Assembly (NCBI GenBank): GCA_016800925.1
Contig: JABCPU010000918.1
Coordinates: 1-21,406 of the forward strand
Length of the DNA: 21,406 nucleotides
Direction of reading: 5' to 3'
Origin: Suillus spraguei
Taxonomy: Eukaryota > Basidiomycota > Agaricomycetes > Boletales > Suillaceae
The translations under genes were made by a program, and so were the position numbers. Of this stretch, positions 1 to 9,911 are shown in pieces; position 1 is the stretch's first letter, and every line of letters begins with the position of its first letter. Below the pieces are notes generated by a model. It saw only the letters and a program-made list of their open reading frames with translations. It made no database searches and was not told where the DNA came from.

Positions 1-467
1 CAAATGACTCATCCGAAAAAACAGACCCTAGTAGTGGACCGTGAGTATCATGAATAGAAAGTTTAGGAGGACATTAATGAACATTCAGTACTCGAAACTT
101 GCCCGAGAAAACAGACGTCTAGTAGACCAAGTACCATTAATAGAATGAAGGAAAAATAATACACAAAAAGGTTTAGGTAGCTGTCATAATAAACAATATT
201 TTTTTTAAAAACATTGATTCATGGAAAGGTTGAGGATTGGGGGGCAACAACACATGAAAAGGTTTAGCTAGCTTGGGCTCTATACAGCAAGGCTTAGCAG
301 ACAAGAATACTTTGTGACGTGTTGAACATTTCCCATGTGAAGAAATAACCGAAGTGGCGGTGGCCAGATCAGGAAAGGCTTAGGGCACACATAAGTAATT
401 TACGAGAGGACAGCCATAAGGTCAAGTCAACATTGACAAACAACATTTTAGAATTGACCAGGCCTTC
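1..467. other. Flank left of the nested transposons, no gene
   Basis: I see no coding region here. A degenerate direct duplication is visible: the block at about 14-75 recurs at about 105-165, sharing AAAACAGAC followed by AGTAG and ACC. A short motif of the form AAAGGYTTAG recurs near 57, 168, 257, 288 and 375. There is no TIR, LTR end or protein match that I recognise, so this is probably old repeat-derived sequence. Confidence 0.4.
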
Positions 468-470
468 TAA

Positions 471-564
471 GAGCTAGTTAGGAAACTCATGTGTGAAGTT
501 AGGTCAAGTTGATTTGCGGTCGGCAGGTATGGTTGGCATGGCACACCCCGAGCGGCTGACCTTG
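471..564 (+). repeat. Left terminal inverted repeat of the Harbinger element
   Basis: It reads GAGCTAGTTAGGAAACTC at its outer end and continues through TTTGCGGTCGGCAGG and ACACCCCGAGC to GCTGACCTTG. The complement of 13275-13356 gives the same order of blocks with few changes. The left copy is about 12 bases longer because of extra sequence after CATGTG. A DNA transposon end is the natural reading. Confidence 0.8.
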
Positions 565-1156
565 GTTGTTATCACATTGATAATCTCAAGGGTGTCCATC
601 TCACCCATCATAGACATATCTTGACAAGTGTTGTATCTCTAACAGCTCTTGCTGTGCATGATACCACTGTTCTCATGGCTCAAGAGAAAGAAAAGGCCTT
701 TTGGACCAAACCAGAAGTAACAGCACTAATTGACTACCTTCATGAGCATCGATCAGAGTGTGCAGAAGGAGGTAACTTCAAGATCGTGACATTCAATGGG
801 GCAGCAAAGTCTATCACGCCCAAGAGGATACAGGGCCCACAAAAGACTGACAAAATGTGCCAGACAAAGTGAACATCTGTGCATTACTGATTTCTCAGTC
901 ATTATCTCAGCTAACAAGCATCTAGTTAAAACAGATCCACAATACTATTGATAAGTATTGTAAACAGTCTGGAATTAACCAGTGGCACCCTGAGTGTTAC
1001 AGTTATATGTACCCCTATTCATTTTCATTCACTTATGTCATTTCTTTTGTTCTTGTTTGATTTACCATACAGGTATGCTAAATCACTGACTTATACACTT
1101 CAATGTGTTTGTACAATACATGTCTTCCTTATTAGGATATGCAGTATACTTCCCAT

Positions 1157-2097
1157 TGTAATGAAACATATTGGCACTGGGCTTAAAACCCCATCTTTTG
1201 ACACTCGTCTCACATCTACAGGAGTTACCACTTGTCCATGGTCGTCTTACCCCTTTAGCATTATCGGCGGCATCCCACGCTTACTGCACACTGTACTGAC
1301 TACCGCACCTCGTTCCACATACCAATGTCCTCCCATGTCCTTGCTGCATCCGCATAGCTCCATTTGGTGCGTCATTTGTTTTATGTTCGTTATCACTGAT
1401 TCCATGGCAAGCCTTATTACATGTTGCCTCACGCTATGTTTACTTACGGTGGTTACTAACACTCCAGCGCTACTGATCTCACCTAGAGTATTCTGAGTAC
1501 ATACGATTTAGGATATAAGCACCGCATACCCCACACAATACAGCACCTGATTTTACACCCATTGCACATACTATAGGTCAGGATTATTGTCTAGCTCTGG
1601 ATCTACCCAGTAGTGGACATAGTCTTTAAAGTTTCCTTATCACTCGTTAATCTATCATGCTCGTTCTCCGTTACCGCTGGACTTTTGACTGTTATTTTGA
1701 CTGAATTTCTCATGCACTGCTACTTTTACCGCTGAAAGTACTGTGGACTTCTTTACTGTTTCTTTGCACTGCTCGCAACCTTACCATTACCGCTGATATT
1801 ATTGCTCGACATTGTTCGCTCGACGCAACTGTTTCTGACTATATCTCAACCACAGTAGCACCGCTACACATAATGCTAGTTCTGGCGGCATCATCGCTGA
1901 CTGTGGCAACTTACCGCTGACCTCAACACTTCTTTCGCACATAAGTTTGACTCGAACTTGACCATACTAATAGGCATCCCCCTTTAGGGTTGAACGCTCT
2001 TGTTCTCACAAGTGAAGCAGACTAGATGGAGCACAAGATTCACATACTAACTTAGGAGGTAGTTTATCTACAGCCCAGGTTAGGTTGTATCTTTACA
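1157..2097 (+). mobile_element. LTR-A copy 1 (solo LTR, 941 bases)
   Basis: The ends are TGTAA and TTACA, flanked by the 4-base duplication CCAT (1153-1156 and 2098-2101). The complement of 7334-8264 is the same sequence with scattered differences. It has inserted within LTR-B copy 1, so it is younger than that copy. It carries repeated TTACCGCTGR motifs at 1671, 1726, 1787 and 1911. Long open frames inside it on both strands are not conserved proteins; they recur only because the LTR recurs. Confidence 0.9.
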
Positions 2098-2130
2098 CCA
2101 TGGTTACATGGTCTGTGCGCACATATGGTC

Positions 2131-2267
2131 CTATTTAAGCACAGTGTATTATGCTTGTATTTCCCAACTTTAATCTACTGGGTTTTACCTGGATTCCTCT
2201 TCGCTAAGGACCCCCAATCCTTAGTCGTCTTGAATTGTCTCTAAGTCTAAGCACTCCTTAGCCTTAG
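2131..2267 (+). promoter_or_regulatory. LTR-B TATA-like box and conserved hairpin
   Basis: A CTATTTAAGC box at 2131-2140 recurs in all three LTR-B copies (4603-4612; complement of 20411-20420) and is a likely retroelement TATA box. About 100 bases downstream is a 27-base near-palindrome, two CTAAG-like units, the loop CACTC, then two CTTAG units (2241-2267). It is identical at 4712-4738 and in the complement of 20285-20311. Conservation through otherwise diverged LTRs suggests a functional RNA or termination element in R/U5. That role is inferred. Confidence 0.5.
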
Positions 2268-3132
2268 TCATTATTCTCCGATCATCTTTGAGTCGTGACT
2301 CTTAGACTTGAACTCTGTTCATACTCGGAATCCTCTGTGTACTTACCATCCTCATTCTCTTCTGAATGTAGTAGAACTTCCCAGCAGACTGGCTGTGTCT
2401 TTTCACTGTTGCTGGTGACGCCATCCCAGTTCGTAACACTCCCAGGCGAATGACTCTCTCTACAACCTGCAGTACCAGTGAGCATTCACACAATGCCACA
2501 TCCATGTTCCAAGATGAGGCAACCACGTTTACATCCACAGTGCCTTTATCAGAATAGCCACAACAGTCTGAGGCTCCAGCCTCAAAGAAACAGAAGTCAC
2601 ATGCAAGCCAGTCACATCTTGGTAGTGGCCAGTCTGTAATGATGACTAGTGCTGCAAGAGCAGCCAAGATCACGCCAGCTGCGGCTGTCGTGGGCATGCA
2701 GGGGTCCATTAATTGCCTTACCGATGTGATTGAGAAGGGTATGGTTACCGATGCAGAAAGGCTGGAGAAGCAAAGACATGCTACCTTGCATATCTTGAAC
2801 AGTGAAGATGTAGACTGCTATCCATTGCAGGAGAGGGTCATCATCATGCACATGTTTGCAGATGACCCAGCTGTCACCAATGTATACCTTCAAACTGATG
2901 ACAAAGACATGTGGTACACATTCATCCAACACTTGATCCAGTATAGGTTTCAGAAGAACCCACAAGCACCATCGGTGCCATATGTCCATCTGCAGATGTT
3001 GTTGTAACTGTGCTGTGTAGTTTACTTGTCCATTTGTTTCAATCTCACATGCAATCATTTGTCATTCAATTTCATACTCATTGTTTCCATAGAAAATAGC
3101 TTGTTGTTTCCATAGCAATTACATGTGTTTCA

Positions 3133-4954
3133 CTATGCTATGCTCTCTAATTCGCTCTTGAAGTCTGATACCTCTAAGTCTGGACCTTCTGAGTCCAACG
3201 GTGCCCTCTCATGCACGACACCCTGATACTGATCCCACATTGCTTGTGCAATGCATTCATGCATTGCACAACCACTACCATCGTCATTGTTAGCTTGTCT
3301 CTGAAAATCAGGGTTCTCAAATGTGTATGATTTGGCACTCAATTCTTCATTCTCATCTTTACTAGGATCATGTAGACACATGAAGTTGTGGACTGCACAC
3401 AATGCAGCAGGAATTCGTGCTTGAGTGTCAAGGGAGTACTCTAGTGCTAAGAGGAGAATGTGAAAGTGGCATTTTAAGATGCCAAAGATGCACTCTATTA
3501 CGTTTCATGCAGATGCATGACGTAGGTTGAAAAGTTCCTCTTTATTGACAGGCCTGCAATTAAAATATAAGTTATAAAAACAAACAAATTGAGAGACATA
3601 CCTGGTATTTGCATGGCCCCACTCTGCAAGGTGATAACGGACACCATGGTATGGTACAAGAAGTTCAGGGCAGAGTGGGAATCCTGCATCCGCTAGGTAA
3701 TACTTCTGCCATGGAATATGGAAGTCATGTGCATGTGCATCCTCATAGATATGAGCATTGTTAGCTGAACCCTCCACCCGGTCAAAGAGTAGACAAAATT
3801 AACCTCAAAGTCGCAAGCAAATAAACAGTTCTGTGAGACAAAACCTTTGCGATTACGATATACAGTGCATTCAAAGGCAGGGGGTGACACATGAATGTGG
3901 CTTCTGTCGATTGCACCAACAGCATCCTCAAAAAAGGCCAAAATTTAGGGTTGTTTGAGTCTTCCAGAGACTGAAGTTCCGTCCGGTAAGTGGACATAGG
4001 TAGTGTTGAATGGGGGAGATGAGAATATGTGTAGAATCCTTTTAGAATAACTAGGAAATATGAGATGTATTGTATAGATAAACAGAATCATAGCACTCAC
4101 CATGAAATTGTGTCATTTGATCTTTGACACTGCTCCCCTATGTGCCTGGTAGTCAGGCCTGTGATGCTAGTATATAGAAATATAGCAACTTGTTCTTCCA
4201 GTGAGATGAACTTGGAGTCAACATAGCCAAAGTTACGGAGCTCAGAGATGAGTGCTTCAAAGGCATGTGCATACATACCCAGTTTGCATTTAATGTGTTC
4301 TGGATGACTGGTAAGAAGCTCCATGATCCAGCCTTTACCTGAGAGAATAGAAGTATGGTACAGTTCTGGGTCTTTGGGGTAGGTAGATTGTAGTAGAGAT
4401 TCTGTAGCACATATCAGGATGCTGATTAGAATTCTGTTACAATCGTGCGTGCCCCTATTTATTTTCTGCCTCCTTTACTTTGTATATTACGTAACGTGAC
4501 TCTGACTCATATGCTCAATGCATCTGTACTATAGTTGCCTTCCTTCTTTGGATACGCACTTACATTCTCACATCTCTCTCTTGGTCCGTGCGCACTTATT
4601 GGCCTATTTAAGCACATTGTATTATGCTTGTATACTTTACTTTAATCTTACTGGGTTTTACCTGGAACATCCTTCGCTTAGGTCTCCAACCTAAGTCGTC
4701 TTGAATCGTCTCTAAGTCTAAGCACTCCTTAGCCTTAGTCTCTATTCTCGTAGAACCTCTTAGACTTATCTTTGAGGCTGAATCCTTGATAGTACTTGGA
4801 ATGTGTTCCTTATACTTTCACCTTGTCCTCTTCTGGACATTGTAGAACTTCCCAGTAGACCGACTGTGTCTTTTCACTGTCACTGGTGATGCCACCCCAG
4901 TTCATAACAAATTCTGGCATAGTGAAAGAGGCGTTGTCAGATCTCTGGACGCAT
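3133..4954 (-). pseudogene. HARBI1-like DDE transposase (PIF/Harbinger), broken
   Basis: This is the cut-and-paste transposase of the outer element (DDE_Tnp_4 type). A plausible start is ATG 4954, followed by an in-frame TGA at 4939-4937. The LTR-B copy at 4435-4909 then splits the N-terminus. The first domain reads LYHTSILSGKGWIMELL and EEQVAIFLYTS..QRSNDTIS, then an intron (4100-4051), then an exon with IFSSPP. The catalytic positions look kept: D in VGAIDRSHIHV (codon 3908-3906), D in YLADAGF (3690-3688) and E in NVIECIFGILK (3495-3493). A second intron is 3601-3554. Damage: a frameshift near 3980, one T lost in a T6 run (complement of 3930-3935), one G lost near 3777, and a TGA at 3507-3505 where Arg is expected before NVIE. 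The C-terminal tail is open to the TAG at 3135-3133. It is convergent with the SANT-like gene. Confidence 0.85.
4435..4909 (+). mobile_element. LTR-B copy 2 (solo LTR, 475 bases)
   Basis: It begins TGTTAC and ends ATAACA and is flanked by a perfect 5-base duplication AATTC (4430-4434 and 4910-4914). It inserted in the first exon of the Harbinger transposase. TATA-like box 4603-4612 and hairpin 4712-4738 match the other copies. Because it has its own duplication it is a solo LTR, not one end of an element starting at 995. Confidence 0.92.
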
Positions 4955-5049
4955 CACTGGACTGCTAATGCTCGTAGAATGGAGGATCTGTGTCTCTCAG
5001 ATAAGATTTATTGCTCATAGGCTTGTTTATAGTATGATGAAGGTTCAAG

Positions 5050-5099
5050 CCCAGTGAAAAACGGTCCTAGCCATATCAATGGCAAATGACAAAAATATT
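5050..5099 (+). repeat. Left terminal inverted repeat of the Tnp2-type element
   Basis: The block CCCAGTGAAAAACGG then CTAGCC, TATC and AAATAT matches the complement of 13222-13271 over about 50 bases without a gap. There are about a dozen differences, mostly transitions. The left copy is more A/T-rich than the right copy, in line with C-to-T type decay. Confidence 0.85.
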
Positions 5100-5529
5100 A
5101 GTTATATGTTGATAATATTGTGTTAACTATGCACATCAATAAATGTAAACACATGTCATCAAAACTCGATCGCATAATCAAATATTCAACATTGTTCAAC
5201 ACACTGCTCATGCACTCATGCTGCTCACACACAATTGATCTCAATCAACCGTGTATAAGCTCACATAACCAACACTATTGGCTCAAAGCTCTAGATGTAA
5301 GTAATCATTATTGTATTCTCCCCCCTGTCCTCCCATGGGCCATTCAACATCTCCCTGAGTTGCTAAGCCTTCTGTAGGTGAAGTGACTTGATAGGTTGTG
5401 CATGCTTGGAGAAGCCTTTTGTAGGTTGATCTGGGGTTAACATGCACAGTGGGGCTTGCCCATCCATCTACATTTCTTCCTTGGCACTTGTCCTGTTGTA
5501 CTCTGACGTGTTTTGAAGCCACATCGAGT
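5100..5529. other. 5' non-coding region of the Tnp2-type element
   Basis: This is the stretch between the left inverted repeat and the transposase start. It is AT-rich and contains one CTCGAT motif (5165-5170) that also occurs three times near the other end. It should hold the transposase promoter, but I cannot point to a convincing core element. Open frames here have no recognisable protein features. Confidence 0.5.
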
Positions 5530-8500
5530 ATGCCAGAGCCTCAAGAACATCGGTGCAACTGCTAATGCTACTGTCATGGTGTTTGGACAAAGCTTAGTTC
5601 TTGTGCTACATGGTTCTGCCACCTACAGCATGCTCCAAATGAGGAAGAAAAGGCTACAATTCAAGCAGAAGGTCTGTCAGACATGTTCAGAACAACTAGT
5701 GCTGGGCCTGCAGGTCCCTTGTCAATGCGGCACAATTATTCTGATGAGGAACAGCCTCAAAAACGTGCCCATGAAGCAGACATTGAGGACTATGGTAAGA
5801 ATATTCACTCTTGAAGTTTAAATCACTGATCAACAATGATTCAATCTTTAGATGAGCCTCCATTAGCTGATGACAATGATATTGTTGACTATGCTATTGA
5901 TGCTGTGCACGAGCCTGTGTATGAAGCTCCCGATGCTCCCCTCCATGTTCCCCTAGATTACAATCCTCAGAATGAGCCCTCAAATCCATGGCAGGACCCT
6001 CTGTGAGATGTTCACCAATGTTCACCCCCGCCAGACGTTGACGGTGATGCCAAGAAAATTCCTTGGCATAATCCCCTCAAAGATCTTGATGTCAATGACC
6101 TCTTTCGATCTGCGTGGCTTCCCAACCTCCAACATGACATGTCCTTCATATGCTCACTACAGAGTGCAATGCTCGATGATGGGGTTGGTTTGAAAGGAGA
6201 GGATCTCCTATGCTTGCAGAATCCACCTAGGTTCCTATGTCAGATAGACAACCTGTGTGAAGAACTTGCAATATCATTATTCTTAGCCCTCCAACACTTG
6301 TCTGAAGTGGTGTATGACAATTTTTGAAACACTGTTCAAAAGCACTACCCTGACTCAGAGGCTCCTAGTCTATACCAAGTGAAGAAGCTTATTCATGAGC
6401 TTACGGGTACCTCCTCCATTGTCGACCACCAATGCATCAACTCTTGTGTAGCTTTTGTTGGCCCTTATGCAGGTCTAGAAATGTGTCCCAATGTGTGGTG
6501 AACTGTGTTATGACCAGAAAAAACTGGCACGCAGCCATGGACACAAGAAAGTCCCTCATGCTGTTTTTCAAACTATTCTGATCAGGCCCCAGCTTCAGGT
6601 GTTGTGGCACGAATGAGGCAGTGCGCAACATATGAACTATAGAAATGAGAGGACACAGCAAATTTGTGAGGAGATTAGATGGAATGAGGGTTATGTTGAT
6701 GCTTATGAGGACATTCTCACTGGGAGCACATACCTTGATGCCATCAGGCAAGGTAGAATCAAACCAGAAGACATGGTACTTATGATCTCCATCGACGGCA
6801 CTCAACTCTTCGAAAGCAAAATGTTAGACTGTTGGGTTTACATATGGATTATTGTCGAGTACTCCCCTGACTGCCACTACTTAAAACAACATGTGCTTCC
6901 CGGAGGTGTTATCCCTGGTCCAAATAAGCCGAAATACATTCAGTCATTCTTATACCCAGGCTTCCACCACCTTGCTGCAATTCAGAGGGAGGGTCTGTCT
7001 ATTTGGGACACTTGGCGTGATGTAGTGTTCATATCCCATCCATTCATTTTTCTAGCCCTTGCGGATGGACCAGGCCTCATCTGCATGAGTAGCCTTGTTG
7101 GACACACAGGCAAAAATGGTTGCCACATGTACTGTGGTCTACAAGGGCACTGAAAGCCACACACTTCTCAATATTACCCTGTCTTACTGAAACCAGACAA
7201 TTATACTGTAGTCGGCTGCACACACAAAGACATTGATGTTCATGGCCTTACTGGTGGTACCTCTGCGCTGTACATCAGGAACCTGCACACCCTCATGGTG
7301 TCCCAAAATTAAACACAGTACGAATGGAACTGCTGTAAAGATACAACCTAACCTGGGCTGTAGATAAACTACCTCCTAAGTTAGTATGTGTGGTCTTGTG
7401 CTCTGTCTAGTCTGCTTCACTTGCAAAGCAAGAGCATTCGACCCTAAAGGGGGATGCCTGTTAGTGTGGTCAAGTTTGAGTCAAACCAATGTGCGAATGT
7501 AGCATCATAGTCAGCGGTAAGTTGCCATGGTCAGTGGTGATGCTGCTGGAACTAGTGTAGTAAGTAGCGGTACTAGCGTCATTGAAACAAAGTCAGTAAC
7601 AGTAGCATCGAGCATGTGGTAATGAGCGACAATATCTGCGGTTAAAGTTGCGAGCAGTGCAAAGAAACAGTAAAGAAGTCTGCGGTACTTTCAGCGGTAA
7701 AGTAGCGGTGCATGAGAAGTTCAATAAAAATAGCAATCTAGAGTCCAGCAGTAATGGTGAAAGAGCGAGATCGATTAACAAGCGGTAATGAACTTTAAAG
7801 ACTAAGTCCACTACTGGGTAAATCAAGAGCTAGACAATAATCCTGACCTATAGTATGTGCAATGGGGTAAAATCAGGTATCGTATCGTGCGGGGTACGCA
7901 GTGCTTATATCCTAATTTGTATGTATTCGGAATGCTCTAGGCGAGATCAGTAGCACTCAAGTACAATAACCACCATATGTAAACATAGCGCGAGGCGACA
8001 TGTGATAAGACTTGCCGTGGAATCAGTGATAATGAACATAAAACAAACAATGCACCAAATGGAGCTATGCAGATGCAGCAAGGACATGGGAGGACATCGG
8101 TATGTGGAACATGGTGTGGCAATCAGTACAGTATATGGTAAGTGTGGGATGCTGCTGGAAGTGCTAAAGGGGTAAGACGGCCATGGACAAGTGGTAACTC
8201 CTATAGACGTGAGACGAGTGTCAAAAGATAGGGTTTTAAGCCTAGCGCCAATATGTTTGTTACACTGCTCAATGACTGGAATTGTGGGACCCAGCATTCT
8301 CCTTGGACTAGACGTTGACCATAATCTTGGTGTACCAGAGTGTTTTTCCTCTGAGATCATGCATTTTTCATGTGCTAACATGGCATCGCTTTTTATGGAT
8401 CTTTGGTGTGGTGTTGCAGACTGTCATACTGTTACAGATTATGTTGCAGATTGGGACTGGGCCGTTCTCATTCGCAATACATGGGAAGCTCATGGAAAAG

Positions 8501-9756
8501 CTGTTGCAGCTACTCACACTCACCTCCCTGGTTCTTTTGATGTCCCACCTCAAAATCCTGCCCAGAAAATGCACTCATTCTACAAAGCACGCGAGTTCAT
8601 CACTTGTTCTTTGGTATTGGCCCCAGACTCCTCTATGGTATCCTTCCTCTCAAGTACTTCCAACACTACTGCAAGTTTGTACAAGGCCTTCACATCATGA
8701 GCCAGTATCACATCACAACTGCGGAGATGATAGAAGCTTGTATTTGCTTTTCTGAGTGGGAGGAGGAATTTGAGAGAATATACTATCAGCGCCATGTCGA
8801 CCAAATTCACTTCATTCGTCCATGTGTTCATCTCGCAAACCATTTAGCTGCGGAGGGGACTCATGTTGGTGCCCCTTGTTGTTTATCTCAATGGACTCTC
8901 AAGCAAACTATTGGCAACATTGAATTTGACTTGTGTCAACCCTCTAACACAATGTCCAACTTTATGGAGATATGTGTAATGAGGTGTCGAGTCAATGCTC
9001 TGAAGGCTATGCTCCTGCAATTTTAAACTAGTGATGCCCTGCATCCCTGGGGATCTTTTGATGTTGGCAATGGTTATGTACTTCTGCGAGTACGCAACTG
9101 GAAACCTAGACATATGCCCGCTGCTCAAGCCACCCTCATCTCAAATTTCCTTGTGCATCCTGCACCTCCAATAAGATGCTGGTCACAGCTCCACCTCCCA
9201 CATGGTCAGATTGCTCGTTCAGCATGGAAAGAAACCAAATTATCTACTGAGTTTATATGAATTTTATGCAATGTCAAGGTAAATTTGTCATAGATTGATT
9301 TGCAGTCACATGAACTTACTGCACTCATAGTTCCATCACAATGATGTTGATGAATTTGCTGAAGTCTTGTGCTTCACACAGTTAGCTGTTGAAGCTGTTG
9401 CTGATGAGGATGACAATGACAATGAGGACAACAACAAGGATGACAAAGATGATGAGATACCTAAACTCACATGGGCAAATGTTGCTATGATATCTGTCTA
9501 TTCACGCCCAGACCAGCAGCCCCTTGATTTGTCCCATGGAACTGTGTGGTTGTGTACTCATGGTGGCAACAAAGGACTTCAACTTATTGATGTCAGAATG
9601 ATCACCGCTGTTGTTGTGATGATTCCCCATCGTCCCACTTTGCCATCTGGTGTTATGGAAGATAGGTATTTTATGGTTGAGAAAACTGGATTTGATGTCA
9701 CATTAATGTGAGTCCAGGTTGAAGAGGATGGTCAAGAGGAGCAGGAGGATCAATAA
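5530..9756 (+). pseudogene. Tnp2-like transposase (Transposase_21 type), broken
   Basis: From ATG 5530 the N-terminus has a small cysteine/histidine cluster (HRCNC, then CYCHG, then CATWFCHLQH) as in fungal relatives. Introns are 5795-5851 and 9279-9330. A second cluster lies at CINSCVAFVGPY..CP..CG. The core has ISIDGTQLFESK (first acidic residue), LPGGVIPGPNKPK, FLYPGFHHLAAIQ, LALADGPG and GCHMYC. After LTR-A it continues with LGVPECF, MHF, WDWAVL, LPGSFD, YYQR and SQWTLKQTIGN, then an acidic stretch and a conserved C-terminal domain (TWANVAMISVYSRP, EDRYFMVEKTGFDV). Damage: stops at 5563, 6004, 6325, 6614, 7151, 7310, 9024, 9258 and 9709; frameshifts near 6490 and 8605; and LTR-A at 7334-8264. 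Eight of these nine stops fit CGA, CAA, CAG or TGG with one transition. The natural stop is probably the tandem TAA at 9754. Confidence 0.88.
7334..8264 (-). mobile_element. LTR-A copy 2 (solo LTR, 931 bases) inside the Tnp2 gene
   Basis: On the minus strand it runs TGTAAC to TTTACA and is flanked by the 4-base duplication CTGC (7330-7333 and 8265-8268). Removing the LTR and one CTGC joins the transposase frame exactly between EWNC and SMTG. Its orientation is opposite to LTR-A copy 1, which makes a 6-kb-spaced inverted repeat. The motif TCAGCGGTAA (7511-7520, 7691-7700) is the complement of the repeated LTR-A motif. Confidence 0.92.
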
Positions 9757-9797
9757 TAAAGAATGAAAACATCATTTATTTTTCGACTCAATGTACA

Positions 9798-9911
9798 TGC
9801 AAGGCATCAACAGTCAATACCAGTCCACTTTCTAGCCCCTCAAAGGTCCAGCGTAGCCTGTACATGCGAGGCAACAACAGTTGATACCCATGCATCTAGT
9901 CCTCTTTCTAG
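9798..9911. repeat. Imperfect tandem repeat at the 3' end of the small minus gene
   Basis: A block beginning CATGC(A/G)AGGCA(T/A)CAACAG at about 9798 recurs about 64 bases on at about 9862, and both copies are followed by TCTAG(C/T)CCC. The second copy lies within the cysteine-rich coding end of the minus-strand gene, so the gene tail was probably extended or duplicated locally. Confidence 0.6.

Larger units (their letters stand above)
995..2438 (+). mobile_element. LTR-B copy 1 (solo LTR), itself split by LTR-A
   Basis: It starts TGTTAC and ends GTAACA, an inverted LTR end pair. The sequence matches LTR-B at 4435-4909 and the complement of 20151-20587, except for the 941-base LTR-A and its duplication inside it. 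Shared landmarks are the CCCCTATTCATTTTC start region, a TATTTAAGC box (about 2132-2140), a 27-base hairpin (2241-2267) and the CCCAGTTC end. The flanks CTGAG (990-994) and CTCCC (2439-2443) do not form a duplication. No internal retrotransposon genes lie next to it. Confidence 0.85.
675..3007 (+). pseudogene. SANT/Myb-like DNA-binding partner protein of the Harbinger element, broken
   Basis: Harbinger elements commonly encode a SANT/Myb-like protein that binds the transposon ends and helps the transposase. The N-terminal exon from ATG 675 has the domain pattern: FWTKPEVTALIDYL, a GGNF block, then KTDKMCQTK. There the expected tryptophan TGG is TGA (870-872). A probable intron runs 879-934 (GTGCAT..ACAG); the next exon reads NTIDKYCKQSG and stops at 994, exactly where an LTR starts. 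Coding resumes after the LTR at 2439 with a low-complexity linker (in-frame TAG at 2555). It ends in the conserved C-terminal block MQGSINCLTDVIEKG followed by the MFADDPAVTNVYL helix region, stop after 3004. The segment expected between the SANT domain and the linker is absent, so the LTR does not simply interrupt the gene. Family assignment is from memory of Agaricomycete homologues. Confidence 0.75.

Noticed and set aside
948..1496. A 182-codon open frame with a similar frame at 7947-8381
   Set aside because: Both lie in LTR-A; the similarity is that of the LTR, and neither has a conserved domain or a sensible start.
995..4909. LTR-B copies 1 and 2 as the two ends of one full-length retrotransposon
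   Set aside because: Copy 2 has its own perfect AATTC duplication, and the DNA between holds Harbinger genes, not gag/pol.
5120..5377. Open frame in the 5' region of the Tnp2-type element
   Set aside because: Composition is that of non-coding AT-rich DNA and it contains no known motif; it precedes the clear transposase start.
1157..8264. The inverted pair 1157-2097 / 7334-8264 as terminal inverted repeats of one DNA transposon
   Set aside because: Each copy has TG..CA type ends and its own 4-base duplication (CCAT, CTGC), so they are separate solo LTRs.
5530..9756. Assignment of the second transposase to the KDZ (Kyakuja-Dileera-Zisupton) group
   Set aside because: An 8-base duplication would suit it, but the motifs DGTQLF, LPGGVIPGPNKPK and SQWTLKQTIGN are those of Tnp2-like proteins. 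Kept open as a finding.
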